A DNA stretch of 64,000 nucleotides from Berberis thunbergii (Eukaryota > Streptophyta > Magnoliopsida > Ranunculales > Berberidaceae): positions 434,001 through 498,000 of the forward strand of contig QNQO01000602.1 in the NCBI GenBank assembly GCA_003290165.1, read 5' to 3'. The notes beneath the pieces are model-generated. The model did not search any database, was not told the origin of the DNA, and saw only the letters and a list, made by a program, of their open reading frames with translations. Of this stretch, positions 13,201 to 25,174 are shown in pieces. The stretch's first letter is position 1, and each line of letters opens with the position of its first letter. Both the position numbers and the translations under genes were made by a program.

Positions 13201-14879
13201 TTCAGTACCCTTACCTACGAGGTGGAAGTGCAAGTTCTACGCCTGCATGGGATTTTCCTAGCAGGGACCACCCATCTGGGTCAGATTCACGGTTCAAAGG
13301 GCTACATGGTGGTGATCAAACACCTGGTGGTTCAGCCAGGACATGCGATGTTGTCCTTGAAGATGAAGAACCAAAGGAGTGGATGGCTCAGGTTGAGCCT
13401 GGTGTTCACATTACTTTTGTTACTCTTCCTCAAGGAGGAAATGATTTGAAGAGAATTCGATTTAGGTCAGCATAATACAAAGATATGTTTTATGTAGCAT
13501 TAGTGAATCTAAATCAGTAGCATTATTATATTAATATGATCAAAATTACTCTCCCGCTTTATGTGTAGAGACCATCTTTTGTGATGAAAAACAATAGATC
13601 TATTAGATTGCCCAGGAAATTGTGCTCTGATAAAAAACCAAGCTAACTGTTATTTTCTTTAATTTGAAGCCGGGAGATGTTCAATAAATGGCAAGCTCAG
13701 AGATGGTGGGGAGAGAACTATGACAGGATCATGGAACTATACAACGTGCAAAGGTTCAACAGACAAGCTCTTCATACACCCCCAAGATCGGAGGATGAGG
13801 TAATTCAACTAAGAATTAAGAGTCACATCATTTTTCTCTTGAAATTCATATGAGCTGGTTTCATGGCTCTGTTAGGATAGGCAAAGTGACATGAGTTTAC
13901 TCCTTGTAACTTATGTTCATTGAATGGTATTGGCTTACAGGTCATATTGGATCCATTCTTATACATTTAATTCTGCATGAGTTTAATCTTTTGGCTGCTA
14001 ATATTGATTTGATTATCAGTTTCAGAGAGATTCCTCTTATTCAAGGCCAATGTCTGCTCGAGAAAGTCCTGTAACTCCATCATTGAACAAAGAATGGACG
14101 CCCAGAAACTGCTATAGGCCTTCCGGAAGTAAGAGCTACTTCCCATCAGACATAATGGAACATGGTGCTCCACCCTATGGTGAAGGGCCAAGTGCTCATG
14201 GTACAGTCAGTTTTAAGGGTGAAGCGTCTTCTATAGATGCTTCACGGACAACAACATCGTCTAGAGACGAAGCTTCAGTTTCCATTAGCAATGCTAGTGA
14301 TCAGGAGATGGAGTGGGTTGAGCAAGATGAACCTGGAGTATACATTACTATTAGACAATTGCCTGATGGGGCTAGGGAGCTTCGTCGTGTCAGATTCAGG
14401 TACGGAATTGGAGATCCATCTGCCTGCTTTTATCTTTTGTTACTTGCAAAAAATTCAAAAATACAGTCATCCACCTCGGCTGCCCATTTGCTTTGATAAA
14501 ATCTGTCTACAATATGCTTAACTTTACACAGGCATCCATTTGGCATTGCCTCTGTATGTGAAGAGCTGTCACCATCCACTACCTTGATCATGCACCCTAC
14601 TGGTAGCCATAATGGAACATAAAACCCTACATGGCTATCTGGTTCATTATCCCAGTAAACTATAGAATTGTTTAAACATTATGGAGTCTTATATCAGTCC
14701 TGTAAAACCAAATATGAGTTTTGCTTTAAGTTGTTTTATAAGCTTTAGGATACATGTAACACACTTAACTGATCGATGGGTGTAACTGTGTGACTTGCAG
14801 CCGTGAAAGGTTTGAAGAAGTGCATGCGAAGCTTTGGTGGGAAGAAAACAGGGAAAGAATACAAGCACAATATCTCTAG
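10244..14879 (+). CDS. BRX: BREVIS RADIX (BRX) protein, 366 aa, 5 exons
   Basis: Exons: 10244-10366, 13077-13465, 13670-13799, 14020-14399, 14801-14879. All have GT-AG borders and phases join without a stop. The N terminus MLTCIACSK has the two cysteines (C4, C7) typical of the membrane-anchoring segment. A conserved block (IKDMALKFSGAYRQCKPC) starts at residue 42. Two BRX domains follow, at about 140-197 (EWMAQVEPGVHITF to RWWGENYDRIMELYNV) and 310-366 (EWVEQDEPGVYITIRQL to the C-terminal QAQYL). Each is split by an intron after its RxRF, at the same codon (AG|C). A Ser/Thr-rich linker (RTTTSSRDEAS) precedes domain 2. Length and exon plan fit the family (about 340-390 aa). Known role: plasma-membrane regulator that, with PAX-type kinases, tunes auxin efflux during protophloem and root growth, with nuclear shuttling reported. 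Intron 1 is 2.7 kb. Assigned to BRX itself rather than distant BRXL members by overall similarity. Confidence 0.95.
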
Positions 14880-15736
14880 GAAGTACAAACATTTACTAAG
14901 TTGTTGAATGGAAAATCTTACCATTACCATACAGGAGTCATTATTAAATTTTATTGTCAGATGGATCTTCATTAGTTGATATGGAGATGTTGAGCATGTT
15001 ATTTTTTGGTTTACTTCGTTATAATTATCAATCTCACCTCCATTTTGTAGATCTTTTTTGAGGATACTTATTCATCTTTACAATTTTGCCTTTTATTCAT
15101 TTCACCATCATTTTGTAATTTATGGAGCATTATTGGCTTTAAGAAGCCTACGATATTGGATGATGAACATTTAATGCGCTCGACCGACGAGTAGCTCTGT
15201 ATTACGTAAATTTGTAATTAGATTAGAGCTTTCTAATCCATATTCTTTGCCCTCTTCAGAGTTGAAACTAAACTCTGACAACCTCTGATTTTTTTTTCTA
15301 TTTATGATCAACTAACAGTTGGAATGAGGTAGAGTTTACTATCCAAAACAGAAAATGCCGGAGGATGATGGAGACCTGATGTTGAAGACTTACATCAGTA
15401 GAGTACGAATTAGATTTTAAAGTACTGTTTGGTTGAAACATCGAAACAAATATATGTCTTGTCTCATAAGGCAACTCCAGTTGTGGGAATGTGTGTTGCA
15501 ACTGTAGTTTACATGCTTGTCCCCCTTGATTTAGACAAGTCCATATCAATTGGATACTAAGAAATTTATTGATCGAAGATTAAAACAAGGAGGTGTCCAA
15601 TTCAATCAGCAGTGACATATGAACACATTTCCAGACACATTACAGAAAAGTCAACATCGGCAAAAGAATGGGAATAATATTTGGCTCAGGTATGCCGGTT
15701 CAGTTCATCATGAGAATTATTGGAGCAGCGAAAATT
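14880..15736. other. BRX 3' UTR and intergenic
   Basis: No further coding exon seen. It includes the BRX 3' UTR just after the TAG at 14877-14879. The polyadenylation site was not located with confidence. Confidence 0.5.
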
Positions 15737-15869
15737 CTAGTGGTCGAGGGAGGGAGCGAGGGATTGGTGTAATTACCCATCCTCCTCCAGATGAGCAAAA
15801 GCACGCATCTCTAGGGCGATGCGCTCATCTCGAGGAGGATGGGTGGTTACACCCATCCCTCGACCCTAG
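15737..15869. repeat. Long imperfect hairpin 1
   Basis: The 5' arm (15737-15796) and 3' arm (15821-15869) are near-complementary over about 45 bp, including CCCATCCTCCTC pairing with GAGGAGGATGGG. A 24-nt loop itself contains a small GCGCATCG-like foldback. It lies 41 nt before hairpin 2. Confidence 0.8.
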
Positions 15870-15910
15870 CAAAGCTCATTCGAGCAGTAAAGAATATCTA
15901 GTGCAAAAAA

Positions 15911-16027
15911 ATCTAGAGAGCCAGGCCAGCCCAATACCATCCATCATCCTAGAGATGCTGGAAATGTCCCAATCTCTAGGATGATGGATGGTATTGGGAT
16001 GGCTCGGCGCGGGTCTGGCTCTCTAGA
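15911..16027. repeat. Long hairpin 2, 27-bp perfect stem
   Basis: Bases 15930-15956 pair perfectly with 15972-15998 (27 bp, 15-nt loop). An outer 13-bp stem, 15912-15924 with 16015-16027, is also perfect. The size resembles a plant miRNA or siRNA foldback, but it abuts a MULE remnant, so a transposon origin is as likely. Confidence 0.85.
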
Positions 16028-16139
16028 AAAATTGTATCTAGAGAGGGGGTAGGAAATTGCCATCTTGCCAACCGGTACTAGCTTAGCGGATAGACTTGTT
16101 GCCAACGGTATCACAAGTTTGTTGAGCGAGAATTACATT

Positions 16140-17250
16140 GAGTGACATACTATGGATGAGGACAATAGAGTCAGCAATATTTTTTGGGTGTGTCCCGACT
16201 CAATTCAACTAGCGAAATATTTTCCATCTGTGATGCTTATGGATTGCACATACAAAACCAATCGATGTCGAATGCCGCTATTTGAGATTGTGGGTGTCAT
16301 ATTGACCGACAAGACTTTCAATATTGCATGTTGTTTTATTTATTCTGAGATGAAGACTCTTTCGCCTAGTCATTGGAAAAATTATTAGGGATTTTTTAGC
16401 ACATATCTTGCCAACTGTGTTTGTCACTTGTAGAGAGTTTGCTTTGATCAATGCCATTGAACGAGTATTTTCCAGAAGAGGGAGATTGTTGTGCAGGTGG
16501 CACATAAATATAAATGACCAGATGAATTCCAAATAACACTTTGGATATAATAACGGGTGGAATGACTTTACAGAATATTTCTCGGATGTATAGATCAAGT
16601 TCAGAGGAATAATAGAATAAAGGCAATGTTGACTTCGAAAAAGATGAGCATCACACTTGAAGTGTTTGGATTATTTTGTGGACCGGTTTGGTATCCGTGT
16701 GAGGAGTACTTTGTGAATGCATGGACTAACACTTTCATGTATTTTGGCCAACGGACGATCGGTCGCATTGAAGGCGCACACTCCAAGTTAAAGAAAATGT
16801 TGGAAAAATCACAAGGTACATTTTTATGTATGGACAAGAAATGCATGACATGATCCAAGTCCAACCAACAAAGATTGAAGCGTCATTTCAACAAAATTTG
16901 ACCAAGGTAAATAATGAGTATTGGTCACATTTTTTTTGGAAATCTTCTTGGGTCCATGTCGTACAAGGCTCTCGATTTGATGTTATTAGAAATTCGGAGG
17001 TCTAAATTTGAGTTTGTGGACAGTGACCCAGTCAAGTGTCGATATGTGATTTGAACCACTCATGGATTGCGTTGTGGTCATGAAATGACACAATATCCTT
17101 TTCCTACTTGACAACTTCCATTGGTTACCTTAGACAAGAATTTGATGCAACTTGCTAAAACACCTATTGATGAAAGTGAGTATTTGATTATAGACCCAGT
17201 AGTGGATGCCATTAAGCAAAGGCTTAATGAATCCACTCTTGATCAATAGT
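16140..17250 (+). pseudogene. MULE transposase remnant
   Basis: Conceptual translation gives the MULE/FAR1-type transposase core: MLMDCTYKTNRCRMPLFEIV with the first catalytic Asp (16230-16290), then NAWTNTFMYFGQRTIGRIEG with EGAHSKLKK and SQGTF (16716-16822), then a degraded SWIM-type zinc finger, KCRYVI*TTHGLRCGHEM, near 17037. Stops and frame changes run throughout, so it is dead. No matching TIRs or 9-bp target duplication were found. The paired hairpins at 15737-16027 lie just upstream. Confidence 0.85.
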
Positions 17251-17279
17251 TGGTGTTGAAGAGAAAACTTCTAGAGTTG

Positions 17280-18413
17280 ACTTGCCCGGATTCAACCCTA
17301 ATAACCGAAACCTCTTTTCCTCGCCCTTGTCCCGGGCCCTGGGGGATTGTTTGACTTCATTTTTGCCTCATTTCTTGGAGTTCAGCATCTTCTCCAGAGT
17401 GATATACTTTTGCGCACTTCTTAGCAAGTCCGCCATATCCAGTTCCAGGGTGAACAAGTTGTAGACCTGACCTCCTCGGAAGCCAGAAGTGAAGGCGGTG
17501 AGCGACGTGTCATCACTGCAATCGTCAATTAAAGTTAGCTTGTCGTTGAAACAAGTGACGTACTATCTAAGGGTCTTGCCCTACTTCTGCTTGAGACTTA
17601 GTAGGTAGTGAGACCTTTTTTCTGATTTGCTGGCTTCCAACAAATCTGGTGATAAACGCCTTTCGCCAAGACCTGGAACCAATCAATAGATCTTGGTTGG
17701 AGTCTATGAAACCACGTTAGTGCAGCCTTCTTTAGGATGGTGGGGAAAGTCCTACACATGATGGCTTTTGAACTTTCTTTCAACACCATTACGTGGTGGT
17801 AATGGCACAGACAATCTGACGGATTTGATATTCCGTCATAGAATTAGAGCTTTGGAGAGACGAACTTCTTTGGTAGTGGGGCGTTCACGATCTCTTCCAA
17901 GAATGGAGGGATGATGAGGTCGTACATGACGTTCGGATTGGTTGCCCCAAGTCGGAGCAAGTTCCTGACCATGGAGTGGTTCCTATCGTCCTTTAAACTC
18001 TTATGGCGGCCAGCTCTTTGCTTCTCTATATGGAGATTCTTACTTTCCTGGACGTGCTTTCAGGCGTCCTCTTTGGTGTGGGATCTCCCCAGATCTCCGC
18101 CACTTTCGAATGGCTAATGTTGATCCTGAGCGAGTCACACCACCACCTGTGCTAGATGATCCATATGAAGCAGAATCTGATCTATGTGGGGGTTAGTCAT
18201 GACTACTTCAGTGGCTGGGTCGTGAGACTGTTTTGCCCCCTCAATAGGATCGATTTGATTTTATGGCAAGGCTTCTTTGACTGGAAGGTTGTCTGATTCG
18301 ACATTGTTGTTGAGTATTCGAGATCTAGTGCAGGTGACAATTTCTTGATGCTTTAACTCTGTATATTCGTTTTAGAGAAAACTCATTGTCTTTCCCCAGA
18401 AACGGCGCCAAAC
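17280..18413 (-). pseudogene. Tat-type gypsy gag remnant and 5' untranslated internal region
   Basis: Read on the minus strand, a Retrotrans_gag domain is recognisable: KLYDGISDPSD, then MCRTFPTILKKAALTWFHRL (17700-17770), then frame breaks and a recognisable tail TLIDDCSDDTSLTAF near 17500. It belongs with the PBS and LTR immediately to the right. No pol and no partner LTR were found on the left, so this is a 3'-truncated insertion. Confidence 0.8.
18402..18413 (-). other. Primer-binding site of gypsy fragment
   Basis: On the minus strand GTTTGGCGCCGTTTCTGGGG follows the LTR terminus directly. This fits the TGGCGCCGT-type PBS common in plant gypsy elements. Confidence 0.7.
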
Positions 18414-18991
18414 TGACGTGTTCAGATCTGTCCTTGCCGTCTCGCTGATCTCGAGCCTGCAAAATGAGCAACGATTAAGCCAGGGACCACCATTGTGTTG
18501 GTTGAAGGCACTCTGATGCTTAAGTCAAATATCGATGTAAGGAAGAGTGAAGATTGTATCTAAATTGCAATGTGTATGCGTGCATTTCTTCTTCCTTTCA
18601 CCGTCTTTTATGACAAGTGTTCCCTCCCCAACTGTCCCTGCGATCAAGGGATGAGATCTCGCATAAGATCTTACTAGTGCATAACTAAGTCTCTTAGGCA
18701 CTTGGCTCTGTTTAGGACCCAATGCTTGATTGGGCTAAGAGCAGGTTTGTGCGAGTGGATCTCGGACTTATGAAAACTCTGATATTCGTGTTCGGGCCTT
18801 ATTGTATTGGGCCAAGCCCTAAGACCCGTGCCTCTTGGGCATGTGTGACATGGGCTTGGGTACCTGACTTACGGGTTGAAGAAAAATTTGTGCATGGGTC
18901 CGCTTGGGACTACGCTTAAGCCTTTCTCATATTAGGGTTAGCCCATGATAAGTGTACAGTTATGATCGGATGACTAATTGATGTCTCATCA
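18414..18991 (-). mobile_element. LTR of gypsy/Tat fragment (578 bp)
   Basis: Bounded by TGACGTGTT on the left and CTCATCA on the right in plus orientation, i.e. a minus-strand LTR starting TGATGAGACATC and ending ACGTCA. It contains GGCACTCTGATGCTTAAGTC (18507-18526), the reverse complement of a motif shared with the other Tat LTRs in the window. Confidence 0.75.
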
Positions 18992-19559
18992 ATAACATTT
19001 ATCAAAATATCTAAAAAGTTGGAGAAAAGACAACCCGGTATAAAAAGAAACTAAACATGGTTATGACACATTTCGCACCGGAAAATGCGAATACCAACAA
19101 TGAAATCACACTGGCATATGCGATAGAAAACAAAAGTGCCCAAAAACACACAGACGCAATTCTTTAAAATTGTATATAAGACATGGAAATTGCAAAAACT
19201 AAAAAAAAAATTGCAAAATTGGGCAGAGTGAGGTTTTCTGCCCAAACTTAGTGGAATCTAGAATCTAATATTACGACTCGCATGATCTGCTCCGTTTGGA
19301 CAAAAAACCTTACTTTGTCCAATTTTGCAACTTTTGATTTTTGATTTTTTTTAGTTTTTCAATATATATATATACGGTATATGGATAAACACATGATCCA
19401 GCATTCCCGTTTATTTTGAGAAGTAAATCCAAATTTATCCACGACTCCATATCTAAATAAAATGGTAATAAGTCCTATAGGATTAATGAGTTAATGGTCA
19501 AATCCCTCCATGATGCATTTTATTAAAAAAATTTGGCCGAGTGAGGATTGACAATGTCG
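18992..19559. other. AT-rich, no gene recognised
   Basis: Nothing coding seen. A segment near 19545-19585 is similar to one near 20902-20935 (shared ATGTCGAGTA...TTTCG...GTTCC), suggesting duplicated transposon end sequence. Confidence 0.4.
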
Positions 19560-20216
19560 AGTAAAAAACTTGATTTCGGAGTTCCCGAACACATATTAAG
19601 TGGTACACGACAACATCATCAACTAATAGGAATTGTAACCGTTGAAGTCATCGTATACATCCCTAGGTTCATCAAAGTTCTGATAATTAAAGTTTGCATC
19701 GTCAACCTCCTCATCCATGTTGAAGTCCGGGCGTGTGTCATCAAGACGCTCCCCACGGTTGGCACAATCTTTCTCTTCTGAGACTTCCTATTTGAAGTCA
19801 TTGTCGCGGCCACGATCAACCTCTCCACTACCAGTGGGAGCAAGAGAGTCAAACCAAGTAGCACTTGCCTCAGCCTATACGTCTGGCATTGAAAATGGAG
19901 TCAACTCTTGCTTCAGCTCAACCTCATGGGCAAACCTGAAAATTCCAAGTTCTTCCTCATATAGGCATTCGGGCTCAACTTAAGGAGAATCTTCAACCAT
20001 ACCAGTAGGAGGAGGATGAACTTCGTCCATAGCAGCAAGAGGAGGAACTTCGTCCACGAAAGTAGGAGGAGGATGAGAATGAACTTCGTGCATAGCGGCA
20101 GGGGGAAGAAAATGGACGTCCTCCACATTTGGAACTCGGCGAGGAGATGAAGAGAATTCGATATTGTGTAGCTTTTGCTTTGAGAAGTTTGAGAAGATGA
20201 AGTTGCATCTCCCCAT
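19560..20216 (-). pseudogene. MuDR/MULE N-terminal remnant
   Basis: Starting from the ATG at 20216, the reading is proline-rich and low in complexity (HPPPTFVDEVPPLAAMDEV), then breaks frame. It ends in an acidic stretch, DFNMDEEVDDANFNYQNF (about 19680-19735), of the kind that precedes the MuDR DNA-binding region in plant MULEs. The catalytic part is missing. A TATA-like TTATAAAT lies just before the ATG (20219-20226). Assignment is from composition and context. Confidence 0.5.
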
Positions 20217-20530
20217 CTATTTATAAGTAGAACATGAATAACACCCCCTCCACAAATTTACTTATTCCACCAACACCATATACAACCCTTAAACCGATTT
20301 GATAGTTAACGCTCCACTCCTCAACTGTTACCAATGCAACCCATAAGTCAATTAGACATTACATATTAAAGAGGTACGTTGGAAATTAGTACATTATGCA
20401 TAGGGAAGCTTCAAATCAAACCAAATTTTAAGAAAAAACCAAATCGTGATTTTTAAATCAACTGTTCCACACACTAACAGTGGCTAAGGCGAGTCGAAAA
20501 GAATCATTTGTAGGATGGGGAATTCTAAAT

Positions 20531-20690
20531 GTCGAGGAAACCAGCGAAGACAGCGACGTGGCGGGGTGGGAGCCGTCCACCCTGCTCGAGATGCGTGCAT
20601 AAAAAATGCGACACGCATCCCGAACAGGATGAACGGCTCCCACCCCACCACATCACTGTCCTCGCTCGTTTCCTGGCCCGTTTCCTCGAC
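20531..20690. repeat. Long hairpin 3 upstream of MULE remnant
   Basis: The arms 20531-20597 and 20613-20690 are near-complementary over more than 60 bp (for example GGGGTGGGAGCCGT with ACGGCTCCCACCCC), with a 15-nt AT-rich loop and one unpaired insertion in the right arm. GC content is far above the surroundings. Confidence 0.85.
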
Positions 20691-21249
20691 AGCTAGCATT
20701 GCTCTTGTAGGATTTGTTGCATTCGAAAAATGGAATGGGTAAGGTTGTTTGTCCAAATGCAGCGTATCCGGCGAGTTGGATGCATTTGGGTAGAAAACTA
20801 GACTCTTTCCAAAAAAAAAAATTGATTTTTTTTTAGTATTTTCAATTTTTATGACTTATATACACTCTTCATCAGAAATTGCTTTTATTGCACTTTCAAA
20901 GATGTCGAGTATAATACTCAATTTCGAAGGTTCCAAAATATGGATGCATAGAGACAATGTAAAAAATGTGTTTTTGCAGTAAAAACAATTTATTAGGAGT
21001 GTAAATAACTGTAAAAATTGAAAAAAAGTTGAAAAAGGCTATTAAAAAAGAGTTGAAAATTGGACAGAAAACTAGACTTTGTCCAATTTTGGTATGTTTT
21101 GCAGGATCCGCATCGATTTTCGATAAAATGTTCGCATTCAATGTTAAAAGAAATCATATTTCTTACATCAACACCTTAACACCAAAACCAAAATTTTCAA
21201 CTAGAAATTCATTTCATCAAGTATAAATCATTACATAAACACCTTTTTA

Positions 21250-23305
21250 ACTAAAAACTTAACAACAAAACCAAAATTGAACAACTATAACAATCAAAAT
21301 TGAACATGACATCCTTTTTTTTTTTTTTTTGTATGTTGCACTGGAGTGATATTTTCATGCCTCTTCTTGGTTCTAGTCTCACTTCCTTCACCAAAGTCAA
21401 TGCTTCCTCTACCATCACCACCACCCGTTCCTTCACCATCACCACCTCTACCTGCACCATCATTGCCTCCCTTTCCTCTACCACCACTACCTACACCATC
21501 ACCGCTACCCCTTCATCTACCATCACCACCACCCCTTCCTCGACCATCACCATCCCTACCTGCACCATCACCACGACTCCTTCCTCTACCACCACCTGAA
21601 GCACCATCACCACTTGCATGACCACCACCTCTTGAAGCACTACCACCACCAGTACCTGGACCACTCTGTTGTTCTTCCCGTTGCTCTTCATCTTCCATAG
21701 GCGCGAATATTTTTCTTAGCGGGTCACCTACTTTTGTTTGCCTAGACATCAACACACCCTTATCAACATTCCCACCTTTTTCAATAGAGGCTTCCACAAA
21801 CTTAGGAGCCTTATGAACGAGCTTGTTCTGCAAGGAAATCATTGATCTTAGTCAAAACAATTAAATTTGTATTTCAAATATATGCAAATTTATTAAAGTA
21901 CAGATCAATTACCTTATCGTGTGATATAAACAAGTGTTTAGTTAAGGAATGAGTCCTAATCTTCGGTGGTTAGACAAAAAGATGGCTAATGTCATGAAAC
22001 TACTCCAAGTAGTCCTCGCAGCAATCCCATGGAAGTTTCATTGGTGCACCTTGGTTATCAATTGATACAAGATGATTCTGCCAATTTTCAGCAAATGACG
22101 ACAATACTTCATGCTTGTTCGATTAGTTATAGCCAGATCGACCTATATTCTTCATTTTGGCTCGATGGGGGGAATTTGGAACGACCAGTACCATTCTCAT
22201 GTCCCATCACTCTATCTAGGTGATATGATTCTTCGACGTCTTTTGAACCATGTAATGCTATGAATGTGAGTTATTCGCTTGGATTTAACATAAGGGTCCC
22301 AAATGAACTACAATAAAAACATGAAAATTATGGAAAAAAAAATGAAAACAATTAATGGGAAGAAAGATGATATTAAAATTGTACTTAAATGACTAAATTT
22401 TACTTCTTCATGGGACATGTCATCGAGATGTTCCCTATGAGTTAGAATTTCTTCAGTCACGACCGTGCTAAATTGGGGTCAATCCCACTTAGCTATGGTG
22501 GGGAGACGATCATTCAATAAGGCTCTGGCGGTAACTCAAAGCCTAAACTGATTGTATATCCAATCCTCTTGACAAAAAAACATATCAAATTAATTAGCTA
22601 AATTTCTTAAATACTAAAAAATAATTAACTGAACAACAAAATCCAAATATACCTAAAAAAGGGCAAATATCCAGATATTTGCTTGGTACCCACTCGGCTA
22701 GAACACCCAATCTACAATATGCACCATGCAAATTCCCAACATTGTCCACCTTCATAAACAACTTCAATGCGAACCTTTGTTTCAGACTTATCAGTAAAGA
22801 TAGTCATTCTCATGAGAAATAATAAATAACCCCTAGCTACTTGTTTTTTTTTCTTTTAAAGAGAATCAGTTGGACTCACTTTTCCACAAGAATTATCTTC
22901 AATAAACTTCATCTCGACAAAACCAAGATCCTTTTTTATCCTCAAACCATTCACCAACATATTTACACATTCCTCTAGCTTTCTTTGATTTTTTTTTCAC
23001 AATAACCGACTTACCAATGATCGACAACTGAGTGATATGATAGACGTCATCTATAGTGATGGTCATCTCTCCAAAAAGGAAGTGAAATTTGTTGGTCTCA
23101 GGTTGCAAACGCTTGACGAAATAAAAAAAAATGGTCACCCTATCCACATGATCCTTACAATAGTCAATCAAGGACATAGACCACTGACTTTACTTCTCTC
23201 GGTCTGTTACTCAACTTCCAAACTAAGAAATCCGTATATTGATGCTGACATCTCAATTTGCATCTTTCCTAAATCGTCAATTCTAGGCAATCAGACTTTA
23301 TAGCC
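21250..23305 (-). pseudogene. Plant mobile domain (MAIN-like) pseudogene
   Basis: On the minus strand, 23177-22899 reads VKRLQPETNKFHFLFGEMTITIDDVYHITQL, in which the RxRPETxxFHxxxGExTxTLxDV pattern marks the plant mobile domain. Further domain pieces follow in other frames near 22700 (VGNLHGAYCRLGVLAEW) and 21950 (THSLTKHLFISHDK). A tail rich in Gly, Arg, Ser and Asp (RGGGHASGDGASGGGRGRS) lies at 21840-21513. Frameshifts and stops separate the parts. These genes often travel in MULE or gypsy elements, which fits the neighbourhood. Confidence 0.7.
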
Positions 23306-24020
23306 AGGTTTTAGGCTTTTTACATTTCTACCCCTTCTATAAATAATGTTTGTATTTTAAAGAGAATGGGTAAAAGTGTAAAAAAGTCCAAGCCTAGCCA
23401 AAAAATGGCTTTAAAGCCTTGCTGCCTAGACAAACTCTTCCTAAATACAAGAAATGAGAAGAAAAAAAAAACTAGTAGTGTCCAAATAATATAAAAACAA
23501 CTTTACACCCTTGTTTTGTATCCAACACCATCATTTCGTGAGAGCGTAGCCGGGAAGGAGTGAGAGAATATTCAAGTTTGGGGAGAGAATTGTTCGGTCG
23601 TCGAGAATGAGGAAGAGAAAATTTGATTATGGGTTTATATTGTAGTGCGCTTCAGTAGGCGGTGGGGTTCTTTAGAGAGTAAAGAATGGTGTTCTTCAAA
23701 AAGTAGGGGTGGTAATGTCTTTCAACGAAATGGTGGTATCAAAAATTCGTTGCCAATGTGTAACAGTTTTGCTTTCCCTTTCTCTTACTAACTTTGTCTT
23801 CCAGATCTTGAACATCTCTTCTACGCATTCAACGCTTCACGCCTCTCTTGTGCCTTCTCTTGAATCACCCTTTCAATCTCCCTCTCATTTGGGCAATCTC
23901 CTCCACCAAAAAAAAAAACATTCTTTTTTAACGATCTGAAGAAAAGGGACAAAGAGATGTCTTAAAATCTAGTCTTTGTTCGATAGATCGATCAATTAAT
24001 CTCAAAGAAGAATAGAAAGA
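23306..24020. other. No gene recognised
   Basis: AT-rich spacer between transposon debris and the DUF538 pseudogene. Nothing supported. Confidence 0.5.
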
Positions 24021-24392
24021 GATGGGTCAGACCTTGAACAAGGTGGAACCTACTAGTTCAGCAAGAAAGCTGACAACAATACAGACTGTGTTGACATCAA
24101 TTCCATGTTAAGTAGCATAGGAGGAGCCAAACATTTAGTTAATAAAATCGAAGGGACAGTGCAGAAGCCATTACCTGAGCTGTTAAAGGAGTATGACATA
24201 GCGAAAAGCATCTTTCCTCGAGGCACCACCAATTACAAATTCAGTGAAGAAACAGGGAAGCTAATTGTGTACATGCCCATCATATGCGAAGTTGGTAAAA
24301 AGATTCAGCAATCTTGCGTTTCACCACAAACTGTTACTGGGTATGTGGAGAAAGGAAAGCTTGCTGATGTTGAGGGATCAAAACAAAAGTAG
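24021..24392 (+). pseudogene. DUF538-family pseudogene
   Basis: The ATG at 24021 opens MGQTLNKVEPTSSARK, then a one-base frameshift near 24063 moves the continuation to another frame (KADNNTDCVDINSMLSSIGG) which runs to 24392. The DUF538 core is clear: PLPELLKEYDIAKSIFPRGT (from about 24168), NYKFSEETGKLIVYMP, CEVGKK, TVTGYVEKGKLADVEG. The last strand of the domain and the C-terminal tail are missing because of a stop after GSKQK. No intron is visible. The intact family is about 150-170 aa, plant-specific and of uncertain function. Either a retrocopy or a decayed tandem relative. Confidence 0.85.
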
Positions 24393-25174
24393 TGCTTTCT
24401 TCCCCCTTTAATGCCCTGTAAATTTGATTCAAATGTCAATCTCTGAATCAGATTTCTTCCCATCCATTTCATGCCCAAGATGATACTCAAATCCAAGATT
24501 AAATGGGCAGCTTTTGGTGACCTGAACAAATGGGCGCTACATCGGGAGCTTAATTGACTTGGGGATTTGGGATTTGGAATTGAAATTGAAATTGAGGACT
24601 TAGATATGCTACAGTTACTGGAACAGTACGGGACTGAATTAGTGGAATTGGTTAAGCCCAGATGAAATGATATATAACAAGTTGGGTCTTAGTTTGAAAC
24701 GGGTCAAAACCAACCCCGTCCAACCCGGGATGGCCGGAAAGATCTGGACATCCATCCCAGATAAATTTAGATTTTTTCGGGAAGACTTTGCAAACAAAAA
24801 CTTAACATTCCTTTCCCAGCGCTAATCAGACCACCAAATTAGGACAATGATTTACTTTTGAACTTGTATAATGATACAAGAGTAGCATTTGATTTGCACG
24901 TTCTAAAGTGAATAACAGGCAATCTAACATGAATACCCAGCTGCCAAAACGAGAACCATCAAAGTAAGCGACACCTTATTAAAATAGAACTTGGTTCTTT
25001 TATTCAATCACAAAACAAGATAACATCACAGCAGATTTTTAGTAGATGGAGTATTTATAGTTATTCTTAGACAGATAGATACCAAGTTCAAATCGAGCAA
25101 ACAGAGATAAAGAAGCACCAATAAGAACACAAGTTTCAGCTGCATTACATGCGTGCAAGAATTCTTCTTTAGGA
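24393..25174. other. Intergenic and 3' UTR of the kinase gene
   Basis: The right part is the 3' UTR of the minus-strand kinase gene, down to its AATAAA at 24999-25004. The left part shows nothing coding. Confidence 0.6.
24999..25004 (-). terminator. Poly(A) signal of the kinase gene
   Basis: AATAAA on the minus strand, about 170 bp past the stop codon at 25175-25177. Confidence 0.55.

Noticed and set aside
21251..21691. Overlapping ORFs on both strands rich in Thr/Ser/Pro or Val/Glu
   Set aside because: They are the other frames of the CCACCATCA-type repeat encoding the Gly/Arg tail of the mobile-domain pseudogene.
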